From assembly GCF_900106065.1 (NCBI RefSeq), contig NZ_LT629796.1, positions 4,061,501-4,125,500 on the forward strand: a stretch of DNA of 64,000 nucleotides, in the 5' to 3' direction. Position numbers and translations under genes: made by a program. Within the stretch, counting starts at the first letter, position 1. The number at the start of each line of letters is the position of its first letter. This DNA is from Pseudomonas mandelii (GTDB lineage: Bacteria > Pseudomonadota > Gammaproteobacteria > Pseudomonadales > Pseudomonadaceae). The notes beneath the pieces are model-generated. The model saw only the letters and a program-made list of their open reading frames with translations, ran no database searches and was not told the DNA's origin. Shown here in pieces: positions 45,060 through 54,238 of this stretch.

Positions 45060-47227
45060 GGTTGCGCCTCTTCAGCATCCACTTCGGCGGTCGCCATATG
45101 CCGGAACCCGTCAAGCAGGTCATCAGGCAGAGGGGCATCCTGCAGGCCCGGTAGTGCTTTGCTGTCCCACCAGTCACCCGCCTCGACGTAGTGTTGGCGC
45201 ATGTACCCAGCAAGCTGCTGCAGGTCCCTAGGCATCACTTCGTCAGGGTCGGGTGCCGGCAGCGGCATGCGAATCTTCCAGAGGTTGCCGCCTTCGATCA
45301 GTGCAAAGCACTGCCCCTTGGGCAGGCCGACAACATGGGCGGGTTCGATCAGGGGCACACTCGTCGTCGTGATGCGGTCCTGGGTGTTGCTGGTAAAATC
45401 GGTCTTGCCGTGAATGTCGGAGCTGTCGGTGGCGCCGCTCATCAGTGAGGTGGTGTACACCTCAACCTTCGGCAGTTGTTTCGTGAGTAATTCGGCGGTC
45501 GCAGTTTCCCGCACCCTCAACATAAACAGATTGTTGAAGTTACCGACCACTTGACCGGCTTTGGCGCGGTTGCCAATACGCGCTTCAATGTCACTGAGCG
45601 TTTGCGTGTAGGCGGTGACCTGGAGACCGGCACCGCCGCCTTTGTTGACCATGGGGATGAACTCATCACCCATCAGTTCGTTGAACTCGTCGGCGTGCAC
45701 GTTGATCGGTACTTTGACCCCAGACGCCGTGCCGGGTAGACCATCGTCAATACCGAACTTGTAGATGTGTCCAGCGACCGACACCAAGTCGCTGAACATG
45801 CTGTTGCCCACGGCGGCTGAAACCTCGGCATCCGAGAGCGCATCGAGGCCCACATACACCACGGCCTTCTTCCGGATAATCTGCATCCAGTCGAAAATGG
45901 GCCGGGGGTCGGCCAGATCGGCATAGTCCGGGGCCAGCAACTGAGAAATCTTGCCGGTCGTGAGCTTTTCCAGCAGGGGCAGCAACGAGGCGACAATTTT
46001 GTCAAAGTAGGTGCGGTCATAGCGTACGGCAGATCTGAGCCCGTCCAGCACCGGATCGTAGACCCTGACCTGTGACAGGTATTGTTCGAGCGCAATGACG
46101 CGCTTCTCGCGGCCGATCATGTTGCGGGGAGTGTTCTTGTCGTTGAGCCTGGCCTCGATCTGCACGATGACTTCCCAGGCCTTCGGCTCGTTGCTCGCGA
46201 AGTAGTGCTGGGCGTATTCGATAAACAAGGCATCGATGTTCACCACGTGCCGCTGGATCAGCAGGTAGTCGGGCCGCTGCCCCAGCTCGACGAGTGCACG
46301 GGCGATGATGTTGACGAAGCGCCAGGCGAACTCGCGAAACGCCGCGGAATTACCCTCGCCGGAGAGTTGGCCGGCAATGCGCGTGGCCACCTCGCTGATG
46401 CGACCAAACCGTCCCACGGCGTTGTAGCGGGCGGAAATATCTGGCCAGCCGAGGTGAAAAACATAGAACTCGCCCTCGCGCCCGGCGCGTTTGGCCTCGA
46501 CATACATGCGCTTGAGCAGGTCCGCATCGCCTTTGGGGTCGAAGACGATGACCACTTCATGCTCGCCGGCTGCGTTACGCCGCCGGATGTCCTGGGTGAT
46601 GAACAGCTCGGCGAGTCTTGTTTTGCCCACCCGCGTGGTGCCCAGGACGAGTGAATGCCCAACCCGTTCCCCCAGCGGCAGCGTAACGTCCACTTCATGC
46701 GGTTCAATGCCATGCAGGCGCGGCATGCCACCGACTGGAGGTAGCGGCCGCGCCGGATTAAATGGGCTGTCCCAGGCCGTCAGTCGGGCAAGCTTTGAGA
46801 GTGGGAAGGGTGCGAATTCCAGCCGCTCTTCCAGGCAGCGGGCGATGCGGTAGGCAGCCGTGGGTTCCACATAACGACGAAACTCGGGGCGGTACGTTTG
46901 CATCAGCCGATGCGTGTGCCGTTGATCCCAGCGAAACCCCCGACCGATGAACAGGCGCTGCTGACTGACCGGCACAGCACGGCTGGTCATCACGTACTTC
47001 GGCAGACGGCGGATATTGCGGCGGTAGCGCAGGATGGCCCAGGCTTCCCGCAGGCGGATCGCGCCAAAGGCGAAGAATGCCAGGGCCGAGCCCAGGCCGA
47101 GCAGCGGATTGAGCGCGAGCGACCATGGCGCCACCAGGCACAGAAGCGTGGCAGCGGCGCAGACGGCCACGGTGTACAGCTCCACCGCTGGCCGTAGTAG
47201 GACTTCCACCGCATGAGGCTGGGCCAT
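45056..47227 (-). CDS. traD: type IV coupling protein TraD (SXT/TOL subfamily)
   Basis: 723-residue VirD4-type ATPase that delivers the relaxase-DNA complex to the pore. Two N-terminal helices (about 25-65), Walker A LVLGTTRVGKTRLAELF near residue 195, Walker B-type VHADEFNELMGDEF, and QVTAYTQTLSDIEARIGNRA. ATG 47227 chosen, 10 bases after the upstream stop; a TTG at 47248 would overlap. A full-length member. Confidence 0.93.
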   Translation of the reverse strand: MAQPHAVEVLLRPAVELYTVAVCAAATLLCLVAPWSLALNPLLGLGSALAFFAFGAIRLREAWAILRYRRNIRRLPKYVMTSRAVPVSQQRLFIGRGFRWDQRHTHRLMQTYRPEFRRYVEPTAAYRIARCLEERLEFAPFPLSKLARLTAWDSPFNPARPLPPVGGMPRLHGIEPHEVDVTLPLGERVGHSLVLGTTRVGKTRLAELFITQDIRRRNAAGEHEVVIVFDPKGDADLLKRMYVEAKRAGREGEFYVFHLGWPDISARYNAVGRFGRISEVATRIAGQLSGEGNSAAFREFAWRFVNIIARALVELGQRPDYLLIQRHVVNIDALFIEYAQHYFASNEPKAWEVIVQIEARLNDKNTPRNMIGREKRVIALEQYLSQVRVYDPVLDGLRSAVRYDRTYFDKIVASLLPLLEKLTTGKISQLLAPDYADLADPRPIFDWMQIIRKKAVVYVGLDALSDAEVSAAVGNSMFSDLVSVAGHIYKFGIDDGLPGTASGVKVPINVHADEFNELMGDEFIPMVNKGGGAGLQVTAYTQTLSDIEARIGNRAKAGQVVGNFNNLFMLRVRETATAELLTKQLPKVEVYTTSLMSGATDSSDIHGKTDFTSNTQDRITTTSVPLIEPAHVVGLPKGQCFALIEGGNLWKIRMPLPAPDPDEVMPRDLQQLAGYMRQHYVEAGDWWDSKALPGLQDAPLPDDLLDGFRHMATAEVDAEEAQP

Positions 47228-47237
47228 GGCGAGTGGC

Positions 47238-47789
47238 TCACTGCTCAATGCCGGTGGCAGTGACCAGTACGGGGTAATGGTGCAACCCCAGGCGTTCTGC
47301 GAGATCGTCGCCTGATACCGGCGACAGTGTCAGGTCCGGGACCAGTCCGCGCAAGGTGGCAAGGGCGTCGGCAGATGCCACGTTGACGACCAGGCCGACC
47401 GCCTTCAACTCGCCCAGGATTGCAGCACGCTCGCGTAACCATTGGCGCGAGCGGTCGTCATCGCCGATCAGAAACATTGGCCGCAGCCCGGAGGCCTGGA
47501 TGACCCTGCGCGGCTCCTCCCCCGGCGACAGCCGCCCGGAACGAACCGGCAGCATGTCTGTTTCGCTGAAACGTTGCTGTGACGGATGAGGTGCGGAGAG
47601 GGAAGGAGCTAACGGCTGGTCCTGGCCTGGTCGTAGATTCAGTGATTGGTAGTAGGGCCATGCCGAAACACCGCCACGGTCTTCGACCACGATCAACGAG
47701 GCGGCGTCTGCGAGCGCTCCCCCGGTGGCCAGGCATAGCAGGCCGAACAGCGATGGGGCGGCGATTCGCAGAGGAGGATGGAGCTTCAT
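47238..47789 (-). CDS. ICE protein TIGR03765 (PFL_4695 family)
   Basis: 183-residue exported protein: signal peptide (SLFGLLCLATGGALADAASL), then ASLIVVEDRGGVSAWPYYQS and a C-terminal part (GLVVNVASADALATLRGLVP, LGLHHYPVLVTATGIEQ), typical of this ICE family. Likely a periplasmic partner of the coupling/transfer complex; biochemical role unknown. Overlaps the transglycosylase stop by four bases. Confidence 0.87.
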   Translation of the reverse strand: MKLHPPLRIAAPSLFGLLCLATGGALADAASLIVVEDRGGVSAWPYYQSLNLRPGQDQPLAPSLSAPHPSQQRFSETDMLPVRSGRLSPGEEPRRVIQASGLRPMFLIGDDDRSRQWLRERAAILGELKAVGLVVNVASADALATLRGLVPDLTLSPVSGDDLAERLGLHHYPVLVTATGIEQ

Positions 47790-48367
47790 AGTGGTTTTCT
47801 CCTGAGGGAGTTTTCAGCGAGGGCGCCGCCGAGCACGTGCTGCAGGTGCTTGTGCACACTCATGCGGTAGCGGGCAGCCGGTGCCCCACCTGCCGGGCGG
47901 TGGTAGCGTCCAATGGCGAGCAGCCAGTCCTCGCCGTCGGTGTGCTGTTCGCGCAGAATTTCCGCTGCGATAACGAGGTTGCGATACGGGTCGAGTAGAT
48001 CGCAGGGCTGCGGGTAGCGGTGCTTCTGATAACCCAGATTGATCTGGCCGAGGCCGGCGTCGACCCGTGTGGGAGGAGCCTCCCGCAGCGCCTTTTGCAG
48101 ACCCGTACAGGCTTTGGCGCGGGAACTGAAACGGCGCGATACGCCTGCCACGTTCAGAGTCCAGGGCCATGGCACCAGCCGGCCATCGCGTTGCAGGCCG
48201 CTCTCCTGCAACGCCACCGCATACAGCACCGCAGAGGGAATGCCAGCCCGGTGAGCGGCGATCTGATATGCCGGAGGCGGTACGTCCTGCGCGCTGACGG
48301 GGACGATGATGGCCATCCACCCCAGTACCACGAGCCGATGACGCCAACGGGTCACTGCCGTTGCCAT
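47786..48367 (-). CDS. lytic transglycosylase-like protein (VirB1-type)
   Basis: 193-residue exported muramidase-like enzyme that locally opens peptidoglycan for the mating pore. Signal peptide (VVLGWMAIIVPVSAQ), SLT fold with catalytic Glu in LYAVALQESGLQRDGR and the ES motif context, VDAGLGQINLGYQKHRYP and LLDPYRNLVIAAEILREQH. Slightly overlaps the TIGR03759 gene upstream. Confidence 0.9.
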   Translation of the reverse strand: MATAVTRWRHRLVVLGWMAIIVPVSAQDVPPPAYQIAAHRAGIPSAVLYAVALQESGLQRDGRLVPWPWTLNVAGVSRRFSSRAKACTGLQKALREAPPTRVDAGLGQINLGYQKHRYPQPCDLLDPYRNLVIAAEILREQHTDGEDWLLAIGRYHRPAGGAPAARYRMSVHKHLQHVLGGALAENSLRRKPL

Positions 48368-49089
48368 TGGCCATTGACCTGTCGCACAACGGCAGGCAGG
48401 TCCCCCGGCAGGCCCAAAGACAGCCAGCGACCGGCATCGTGGTTGAGCGTGATTGAACCGTTGCGTACGCGATCTGGATTGATCCTGGCGCGTTTTGCCC
48501 AGTCGCGAATGAGCGCGTCGTTGGCGCGGCTGCCAACCATGTAGAGGTCGAAGCCGACATCGGATACCTGCAACTGCTGAACCGCCAGGCCACAGGGCGC
48601 GCAGCCGTCCTTGATGAACACGGCGATGCGGTCGGTGCTGTTGGCTGTGGTGGAGGAATTGCGTGGAGTATGGCCGGGCAGGGTGACACGTTGCATGCCC
48701 GGGTGCAGGCGTTGCCAGGCGGCGTCGTAGGCCTGCTGGTATGCCAGCGTCTTTTCGACGCGGCGGGCTTCAACCTGAACCTGCAACTCGGCATAGCGGT
48801 CGCGTTCTTCCTCGGAGCGCGCTTCGATGCCGAGTGCGGTCAATGGGTCGAGGTTGGGCGAAAAAAGGCCCAGCGGTCCCTGCATCAATTGGCGATAGCG
48901 AGCCCATTCTTCCGTGTGCAACCCCCAGTCACGGGCCTGTTGTTCGTCGCTGACGCGTGAGGTCGCTGTTTGTTCCTCGCTGGGCGAGACGGTAGAGGCG
49001 ATCGTGCGAGCGTTTTGTGCGATCACCGGAGAGTTAAAGAAGGCGATCAGGCTCAGCGTTAACGCGCGGAAAACAAGATTGCTGTTCAT
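48352..49089 (-). CDS. ICE protein TIGR03759 (PFL_4693 family)
   Basis: 245-residue exported protein: signal peptide at 1-25 (ALTLSLIAFFNSPVIAQ), then DWGLHTEEWARYRQLMQGPL, characteristic of the family, and a C-terminal thioredoxin-like segment with VFIKDGCAPCGLAVQQLQVS (CAPC). The CxxC suggests a disulfide-handling role (inference). Overlaps the transglycosylase start by 16 bases. Confidence 0.88.
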   Translation of the reverse strand: MNSNLVFRALTLSLIAFFNSPVIAQNARTIASTVSPSEEQTATSRVSDEQQARDWGLHTEEWARYRQLMQGPLGLFSPNLDPLTALGIEARSEEERDRYAELQVQVEARRVEKTLAYQQAYDAAWQRLHPGMQRVTLPGHTPRNSSTTANSTDRIAVFIKDGCAPCGLAVQQLQVSDVGFDLYMVGSRANDALIRDWAKRARINPDRVRNGSITLNHDAGRWLSLGLPGDLPAVVRQVNGQWQRQ

Positions 49090-49098
49090 CCGGAGCCC

Positions 49099-49755
49099 CT
49101 ATGGCAGCGTCAATCGATGCGTCTGACCGTCGTTCTCGCGCTGGAACACGGCGGTCTGGCCATCGATGGCTTGCAGGCGCCAGCCGCTGTCGGTCTCACC
49201 GGGACGCAGGACGCGCATCTCGGAAAAGGCGGCATTGCCAGTTGGCAGAATCGACAGGAATCGTTCGCCGCCGCGAAGCTCCGTTCCCATAACCGTGAAC
49301 GGTAGGTTTGCTGTTTGGATTGGCTTTGTGGGGTGTGTCACACGGGTGCGCACCGGTACTGGAGTCGTCTGGTTGGGTTTATCCAGACGGGAGGTCAACT
49401 GGTCGATGCGTGTTTCCAGAGAAGACAGGCTGGCTGCTGTCAGACGCTGGTCGAGCCCGCTTTCGACGGCGGTCATTCGTTGCTCAAGTGTTTTGCTATC
49501 AGCCTCATAACGGGCTTGGGTCAAGGCGACAGGCCGTTTCTGCAGAACGTCGAGGCGCTGGTTCAGATCAGTCAGTCGGGCTTCCAAGGCAACAACCTGG
49601 CTGGCCTGAGCGTTGGCGCTGGCCTGGGTGGCCAGACTCGACAGTGAGACATGGTTGACGATCGTGGCTGCGCTAGTGAGGACCAGCCATGTGATACCTG
49701 CTGCACGCAACAGCATGCTGCGGGAAACGGCTGTGGTGGATTGAGATCCCGTCAT
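49099..49755 (-). CDS. ICE membrane-anchored coiled-coil protein
   Basis: 218 residues: helix at about 13-35 (RAAGITWLVLTSAATIVNHV), coiled coil at about 45-130 (ALEARLTDLNQRLDVLQKRP), and a C-terminal beta-like region with FTVMGTELRGGERFLSILPT. Family name not recalled; it lies between the PilL-type lipoprotein and TIGR03759, as in other elements of this class. ATGA overlap with the upstream gene. Confidence 0.8.
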   Translation of the reverse strand: MTGSQSTTAVSRSMLLRAAGITWLVLTSAATIVNHVSLSSLATQASANAQASQVVALEARLTDLNQRLDVLQKRPVALTQARYEADSKTLEQRMTAVESGLDQRLTAASLSSLETRIDQLTSRLDKPNQTTPVPVRTRVTHPTKPIQTANLPFTVMGTELRGGERFLSILPTGNAAFSEMRVLRPGETDSGWRLQAIDGQTAVFQRENDGQTHRLTLP

Positions 49756-50336
49756 GGCCTGGCCTCCGTTTTCAATGGAGGCCGCGCTATGCCGACAGGG
49801 GCGACTGGTCCGGATTGGGGAAGGGCGCCATCGGTGGTGGGCTGTGCTGCGTGTGTGAAGCAGATCCGGCGTGCGCCGTCGTCGACTTCCAGATCCCAGG
49901 CAGGACCGGCCAGCGTGAGCAGCGCATCACGCAACAACAGCGGACCCAGTCGGTAATGCGAAGCCGGTAGCGGGAGCGCATTCAGCGCTGCGATATCACT
50001 GCTGGAACACAACTGGTAGCCAGAACGGAGCAGGACATGACGCAGGGCGTCCCCAACGGTGGCTGTGCGTGTCTCGGGAACGGCCACATCGACGACCTGA
50101 AGCAGCAGGTCCTGTTGCGCTGATGCCGGGGCCAACTCGACCAGGGTGTACCGGCCATAACGCACCACCGGGATGAACTCCGGCATCCAGCGCGCGGACG
50201 CGCTGGGACCTTTCTTTGCGGGTTCTGCCGGAGTGGGCGGGGTAGGCGCGGATGCCGTCGTGCAACCGGCCAGAGCGGTTGTCATCAGCAGGCAGAGTAA
50301 GACCTTGCTGGGGTGATTTTGGCTGAATGCTGGCAT
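49752..50336 (-). CDS. PilL-type lipoprotein of PFGI-1-class ICEs
   Basis: 194-residue lipoprotein: signal peptide with lipobox TALAGC (Cys near residue 23), Pro-rich spacer, then FIPVVRYGRYTLVELAPASA and VGDALRHVLLRSGYQLCSSS, a secretin-N/TonB-like fold typical of the N-terminal region of PilL2. In PFGI-1-type elements it belongs to a conjugative type IV pilus, but no other pil genes are in the window. ATG 50336 chosen over an upstream start. First gene of the transfer operon. Confidence 0.85.
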   Translation of the reverse strand: MPAFSQNHPSKVLLCLLMTTALAGCTTASAPTPPTPAEPAKKGPSASARWMPEFIPVVRYGRYTLVELAPASAQQDLLLQVVDVAVPETRTATVGDALRHVLLRSGYQLCSSSDIAALNALPLPASHYRLGPLLLRDALLTLAGPAWDLEVDDGARRICFTHAAQPTTDGALPQSGPVAPVGIARPPLKTEARP

Positions 50337-50562
50337 CGGTCGATTCTCTGGAGCGTGGAACCGACACCATCGCCTCACAAGGCCGGTGCATCAGCAAACA
50401 ATAGGATTCGCCGAGTCACCAGATTGATCATGGCCTTGGCCGCGCTCGGAAACTCTGCCTTAGGCCAAGGGGAACAGGGGCCGAGTTAGGCCCCCGGGCG
50501 GTGAAAAAAGTGACTGACCGGTACTGGCGACCGGAAGTCGGTAGATAATGGCAAGAGCGGCC

Positions 50563-50871
50563 TCAGCGTTCCGACGGTAGCCGGATCATGGTGGCACTGC
50601 GGTCGGCCTCGGACATGATGCTAAGGCTGATTTCGCGGGTGACCACGTAGAATGAATTGAGCTGCCAGTCGATCTTCAGCGCGGCGTTGTTGGCGTACCA
50701 TGTCTCGTCGGAAACCTGGCCCCAGTCACCACGCGCATGACGTTGAAAGAACGGCATTGGATCAAGGCGACCTTCACGCATCAGGCGATCGACGCCCTTG
50801 CTGAAGATCAACGCGCCAACCGGAAACAACAGCTTGGAGTGGCGGCGGTGGTATCTGGATGAATGTGCCAT
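50563..50871 (-). CDS. conserved ICE hypothetical protein
   Basis: 102 residues, family not recognised. Basic N-terminus, then SKGVDRLMREGRLDPMPFFQ, RHARGDWGQVSDETWYANNA and VVTREISLSIMSEADRSATM. No signal peptide or helix; likely cytosolic. Similar short proteins are common in the accessory part of these ICEs (from memory). About 200 bases separate it from the PilL-type gene, so it is probably a separate unit. Confidence 0.75.
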   Translation of the reverse strand: MAHSSRYHRRHSKLLFPVGALIFSKGVDRLMREGRLDPMPFFQRHARGDWGQVSDETWYANNAALKIDWQLNSFYVVTREISLSIMSEADRSATMIRLPSER

Positions 50872-50948
50872 GGAAGTTTCCTTGTTGAGGACCACAGCAC
50901 CCTTGGGGGATGGGCCCCAACAGGTGGATAAACCGACAATCTCGGCCT

Positions 50949-51105
50949 TCAGGGGGCAACTGCCTCGACGAGTAATTGAATGGTCGTGAGACTGCGTTGC
51001 TCGTCAGTGATAACCACCAACGCTAAATCACCACTGATGGCACGGTGCTCCTTGGGCGGAGAAGGGCTGCGCGGAGCGCAGATGTGGGAGGTATCGAAGG
51101 TTCAT
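50949..51105 (-). pseudogene. small ICE gene with a one-base frameshift after the start
   Basis: AAAGGAG eight bases before ATG 51105 gives a strong start, but that frame ends after 25 residues. Dropping one A of ATGAACC gives a 51-residue protein: MTFDTSHICAPRSPSPPKEH, then RAISGDLALVVITDEQRSLT and TIQLLVEAVAP, stop at 50949-50951. The shifted frame has a coherent composition. Could be decay, an assembly error, or coincidence. Family unknown. Confidence 0.45.
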
Positions 51106-51281
51106 GCTAAAGCTCCTTTGGGATAAAGAAGTCGGTCCGTGGATGCGCAGTAGCGGTTGGATGGCGGATGCATGGGGCATGGTGATGTCCTTACGAAGAA
51201 GCAGGGACGGCACCAGCCCGCGAGGCCAGTACAGTCCCTTGGGGATTGAAGAGCGCTCTGGCAGGAGCGATGTGTGAGAAT

Positions 51282-51314
51282 CGCTGACTCTGCCCGGAGT
51301 GGGCAAAGTCAGCG
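51282..51314 (-). terminator. terminator of the DUF932 gene
   Basis: CGCTGACTCTGCCC (51282-51295) and GGGCAAAGTCAGCG (51301-51314) pair at 13 of 14 positions, five-base loop, directly past the stop at 51320. Confidence 0.75.
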
Positions 51315-51319
51315 AGCGG

Positions 51320-52147
51320 TCAAGCTTTGAGCTGTCGCAAACCTTCGGCCAGCAACCACAATGCCCGATTGAGGCGTACGTTTTGATCGATGCCTTGCAC
51401 CGGGCGTGTGCGTTGATGACGACCGTTGGCAGTCCGGCCGGACAGACCTCCTTTGACCAGATTTTCCTGTACTCGGTTAAACACCGACCACAGATCCGTG
51501 CGTTGGTCATCGAACCGGCGTGTCGCCAACACCTGGCTTTCAGTGATCGGCAGCACCTTGTCCGGGCTGTCGTACTTGAGCATCAGTGCCGAGCGCGCAA
51601 AGACCTCTGCTTCGCCATCGTCGAGCGTGATAGCTCGCATGGCTTCGTGGGAGTCCTGTACTTGGTCGAAGCCACGCAGGACTTCATAGGCGCCCTCGAT
51701 GACATGTTCCGTCACGTTGCCCTTGTGAGGCACACGGACGTCACCGACGATGTTGCCGCACACCAGACCGTTTTGGCAGACAAAGCGGAACATACCCGCC
51801 AGCATCTGATAGCTGCTCGTACCGTCGTGACTATTGAGCAAGATAATTTCATTGGCCTCTTTGCCATTGATCTGGCTCGCATGACGAAGCCGGAGCATGT
51901 GCTTGGTGAATTCACGACGGTCTTCGTGACGCACGCGGGTCTGGCACACCATGAAGGGCTCGAACCCTTCATCGCGTAGTTTCGCCAGTACAGCGCAGGT
52001 CGGTATGTAGCTGTACCGCTCGGAACGGCTTTCATGCGGGTTTTCCGCGAAGATGGAAGGGGCGACTGCGCGGATCTGGTCATCCGACAGCGGATGATCA
52101 GCACGTAGCACGGGGGAACGTGATGCAAAACGAGAGGCAAGTTGCAT
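51320..52147 (-). CDS. DUF932 domain-containing protein
   Basis: 275-residue member of the DUF932 / phage-plasmid-like family. Family motifs: RYSYIPTCAVLAKLRDEGFE, RLRHASQINGKEANEIILLN, GMFRFVCQNGLVCGN and WSVFNRVQENLVKGGLSG. Widespread on plasmids and ICEs; function unknown, possibly linked to replication or DNA entry. Hairpin terminator after it; a partial structured-leader-like hairpin (TCGGT-CGT-ACCGA, 52278-52290) lies about 130 bases upstream. Confidence 0.9.
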   Translation of the reverse strand: MQLASRFASRSPVLRADHPLSDDQIRAVAPSIFAENPHESRSERYSYIPTCAVLAKLRDEGFEPFMVCQTRVRHEDRREFTKHMLRLRHASQINGKEANEIILLNSHDGTSSYQMLAGMFRFVCQNGLVCGNIVGDVRVPHKGNVTEHVIEGAYEVLRGFDQVQDSHEAMRAITLDDGEAEVFARSALMLKYDSPDKVLPITESQVLATRRFDDQRTDLWSVFNRVQENLVKGGLSGRTANGRHQRTRPVQGIDQNVRLNRALWLLAEGLRQLKA

Positions 52148-52222
52148 GACAAACTCCTTGAAAATTGAGCAGCCGACAACGACTGGCTAGGAGCCAGGCG
52201 AGCACGAGTGCATAGGACAAAA

Positions 52223-52242
52223 AGCCCCGCGATGCAGGGGCT
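52223..52242 (-). terminator. terminator downstream of the DUF3577 gene
   Basis: On the minus strand AGCCCC/GGGGCT stem (52237-52242 with 52223-52228) followed by TTTTTGTCC. It would end the transcript of the 52411 gene before the DUF932 leader. Confidence 0.75.
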
Positions 52243-52410
52243 GGACGAAAATTGGCAGGAAGAAGCCTATCTGCATGTCGGTCGTACCGATGCGGATGGA
52301 TACGCCAATGGCGTAATAACCCATTAGGCAATGAAGGAAGGCCGGGGCTTATGTTGGCCCGATATCAACCGCACGAGGGTTGAATCGAAGGACCACCCCG
52401 GCGTTACGGA

Positions 52411-52962
52411 TCAGAACGACTCGGCCAGTGCCGGTGTTTGTGCATCGGTGGCTTTGTCGACAGGTTCTGCAACAGGCTCGGAGGTTTCCGAAGCGGGTGC
52501 TTCTTGGCTGACAGGCGTTTCGGAAGCCGCAGGGGCTTGCGATTCGCTTTCATCGGCCTTGGTCGATTTCGGCTCGGCCTTGTAAACCAAAGTACTGTCG
52601 ACCTTGATCCAACTGATGAACAGCAGACGGGCCTTGAGGCTCACTCCCTGTTCGCCTGCACGTTTACCTTTGGTGTAGGTGAACGTATCAGCCCACAGGT
52701 CGCTGAGTCGGAACCCGATCATCACTTTCTTCTCCGCCTCGACGGCCTCGATGCAGCGACGAACCAGGTGTTGTGCTTCCGAGCCCGATACGCGCGTATC
52801 AAAACGCACGTACGAGACGTCGTCGCTCGGACCATTGAGCGCTGCGATATCGCAGGCCAGGAACGGATCACCTTTCTTTGGCTTCACTTCGCGAACGCGA
52901 TTGAGATAACCGAGGCCGGTGATGTGAAGATCGAAAAAGGTTTTTTCGGATGAAGTGGTCAT
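52411..52962 (-). CDS. DUF3577 / STY4534-type ICE protein
   Basis: 183 residues. An OB-fold-like N-domain (FFDLHITGLGYLNRVREVKP, GDPFLACDIAALNGPSDDVS, ARLLFISWIKVDSTLVY) followed by a disordered acidic/Pro/Ser-rich tail (about 140-183) ending AESF. Layout and tail resemble single-strand DNA-binding proteins, so a role in ssDNA handling during transfer is plausible (inference). ATG 52962; a 5' leader carries RNA-like copy B. Confidence 0.85.
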   Translation of the reverse strand: MTTSSEKTFFDLHITGLGYLNRVREVKPKKGDPFLACDIAALNGPSDDVSYVRFDTRVSGSEAQHLVRRCIEAVEAEKKVMIGFRLSDLWADTFTYTKGKRAGEQGVSLKARLLFISWIKVDSTLVYKAEPKSTKADESESQAPAASETPVSQEAPASETSEPVAEPVDKATDAQTPALAESF

Positions 52963-53122
52963 GGTGAATCTCCAGACTTGCAGGACAAGAGTGCGGAGAC
53001 ACACCGACCCGGACGGGAGGTGTGTAACCCCCGCGTGGGTTGATGGATCCTGGGATCCGGTACAACTAGACTGGCATCACCATCGAAGACTCGATGGGCG
53101 TTCGCATCTGGGATGCCGAGTG

Positions 53123-53210
53123 CGAACTGGATTGATCAACGCGGACGGAACCGCGCCGTAGTCTTGAAGATCGTGACCACCTGGGCATGTTGCTGACAAC
53201 GTCAGCGGAA
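53123..53210 (-). ncRNA. three-hairpin RNA-like leader (copy B)
   Basis: Same layout as copy A. Stems: GCTGAC-n3-GTCAGC (53192-53206), GTAGTC/GACCAC (53158-53180; the mismatch on the plus strand becomes a G-U pair on the minus strand), CGCGG/CCGCG (53140-53155). Linker CATGCCCAG conserved. About 180 bases upstream of the DUF3577 start. Confidence 0.6.
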
Positions 53211-53281
53211 CACGGCTGTAACGTGGCACCCGTGCGATGTGCCCGCTACCGGAAATCGGTACTGGCGCGCATCCCCATTGT

Positions 53282-54116
53282 TCAGTCACCACAAAAACAG
53301 GCGATGGACGCTTCGTCGGAATCGAGCATGTCGCGCTGGTGGGCGGTGAATCGGGCTAGGTCGGCATAGCTCGGGTCATCGTGGCGAAAGCGCGCGCCGC
53401 TGGGTTTGCTGGCAAGATTCAAAGACTCCATACGTATCCACCAGACGGCGGACCCCGGTTTGGCCTTGATCAGTGCCAGCCGCTGTCCCTGTGGCTTGAG
53501 AAAGCACAGGTCGCAGTTGCCTTCGAGCGTGCGGCCGTTCACGGTCAGCAATTCCAGATCGAAGGGCTGGGCCTGCCAGAAGGCGGTCACCTCGCGCACG
53601 CCAGCCTCGGCCAACGGCATGCACATCGTCTCTCGCTGGACTCTGTGGAATGACTGCGCGTCCTGATCTTCGCCACGCGGTGCTGCTCGTCAGCCCGGAT
53701 GCCGATGAACTGATCCCAATCGGTCCAACCCAAACTGCTTACGAACTTGTGCATTGCACGGATTTTCAGGGAGGTGGTGCAACCCAGAGCTACCGGGTTG
53801 GGCAGGTGCTGGCGCTTGCGGATTAGCGCCTCGAAGGGTTCGCCTTGCCGGCTGGCGTTTGCGAAATTGACCACCGCGAAGCCGGGCAACGCATCGCGAT
53901 ATTCGAGCCATTGGATCGGCACCTGCCACCGTACGCTGCACTCGCGTACGAAACGCAGCGTGGCCTCCACTTCCTTGCCGGTGTTGGCGAAGCAGACTAC
54001 GGTATCCGCAGGCAGGCCCGCATTGGCTGCAGCACTCGCCACAGCATGTAGGCGCTGGTGCGACCGCCGCTGAAACTGATACAGGTGGGTTGGTCAATCT
54101 TGAATGGGTCGCGCAT
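53282..54116 (-). pseudogene. PAPS-reductase-like (adenine nucleotide alpha hydrolase) gene with two frameshifts
   Basis: ATG 54116 starts MRDPFKIDQPTCISFSGGRT with the PP-loop SGGRTS. After RVLQ (about 54040) one base is missing and the frame moves to ANAGLPADTVVCFANTGKEV. Near 53670 (AKI/QDAQSF) a second base is missing and the frame moves to TMCMPLAEAGVREVTAFWQA through NCDLCFLKPQ to the stop at 53282. Length 835 = 837 minus 2. An ICE-borne PAPS-reductase-family enzyme; in mobile elements such proteins are sometimes linked to DNA modification, but nothing here shows that. Confidence 0.75.
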
Positions 54117-54227
54117 GTGAGCTGTCTCCAGGCTGGCGTGCCGGCAGGCACCGACGACAGAAGGAACTCCTTGTGAAAGGAACGAGAGACAGGCATGCGG
54201 TCACATGGCCGTTGTTCAGAAAAGGCC

Positions 54228-54238
54228 CCCGGATGGAG
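54228..54238. repeat. 11-bp target-site duplication flanking the IS4 element
   Basis: CCCGGATGGAG at 54228-54238 is repeated exactly at 55667-55677, directly outside the IS ends. A perfect duplication marks a recent, simple insertion. Confidence 0.9.

Noticed and set aside
51028..51510. 160-residue minus-strand frame after the DUF932 gene
   Set aside because: Overlaps the 3' part of DUF932 in another frame and has no signature; only its last 25 residues start after a real ribosome site.
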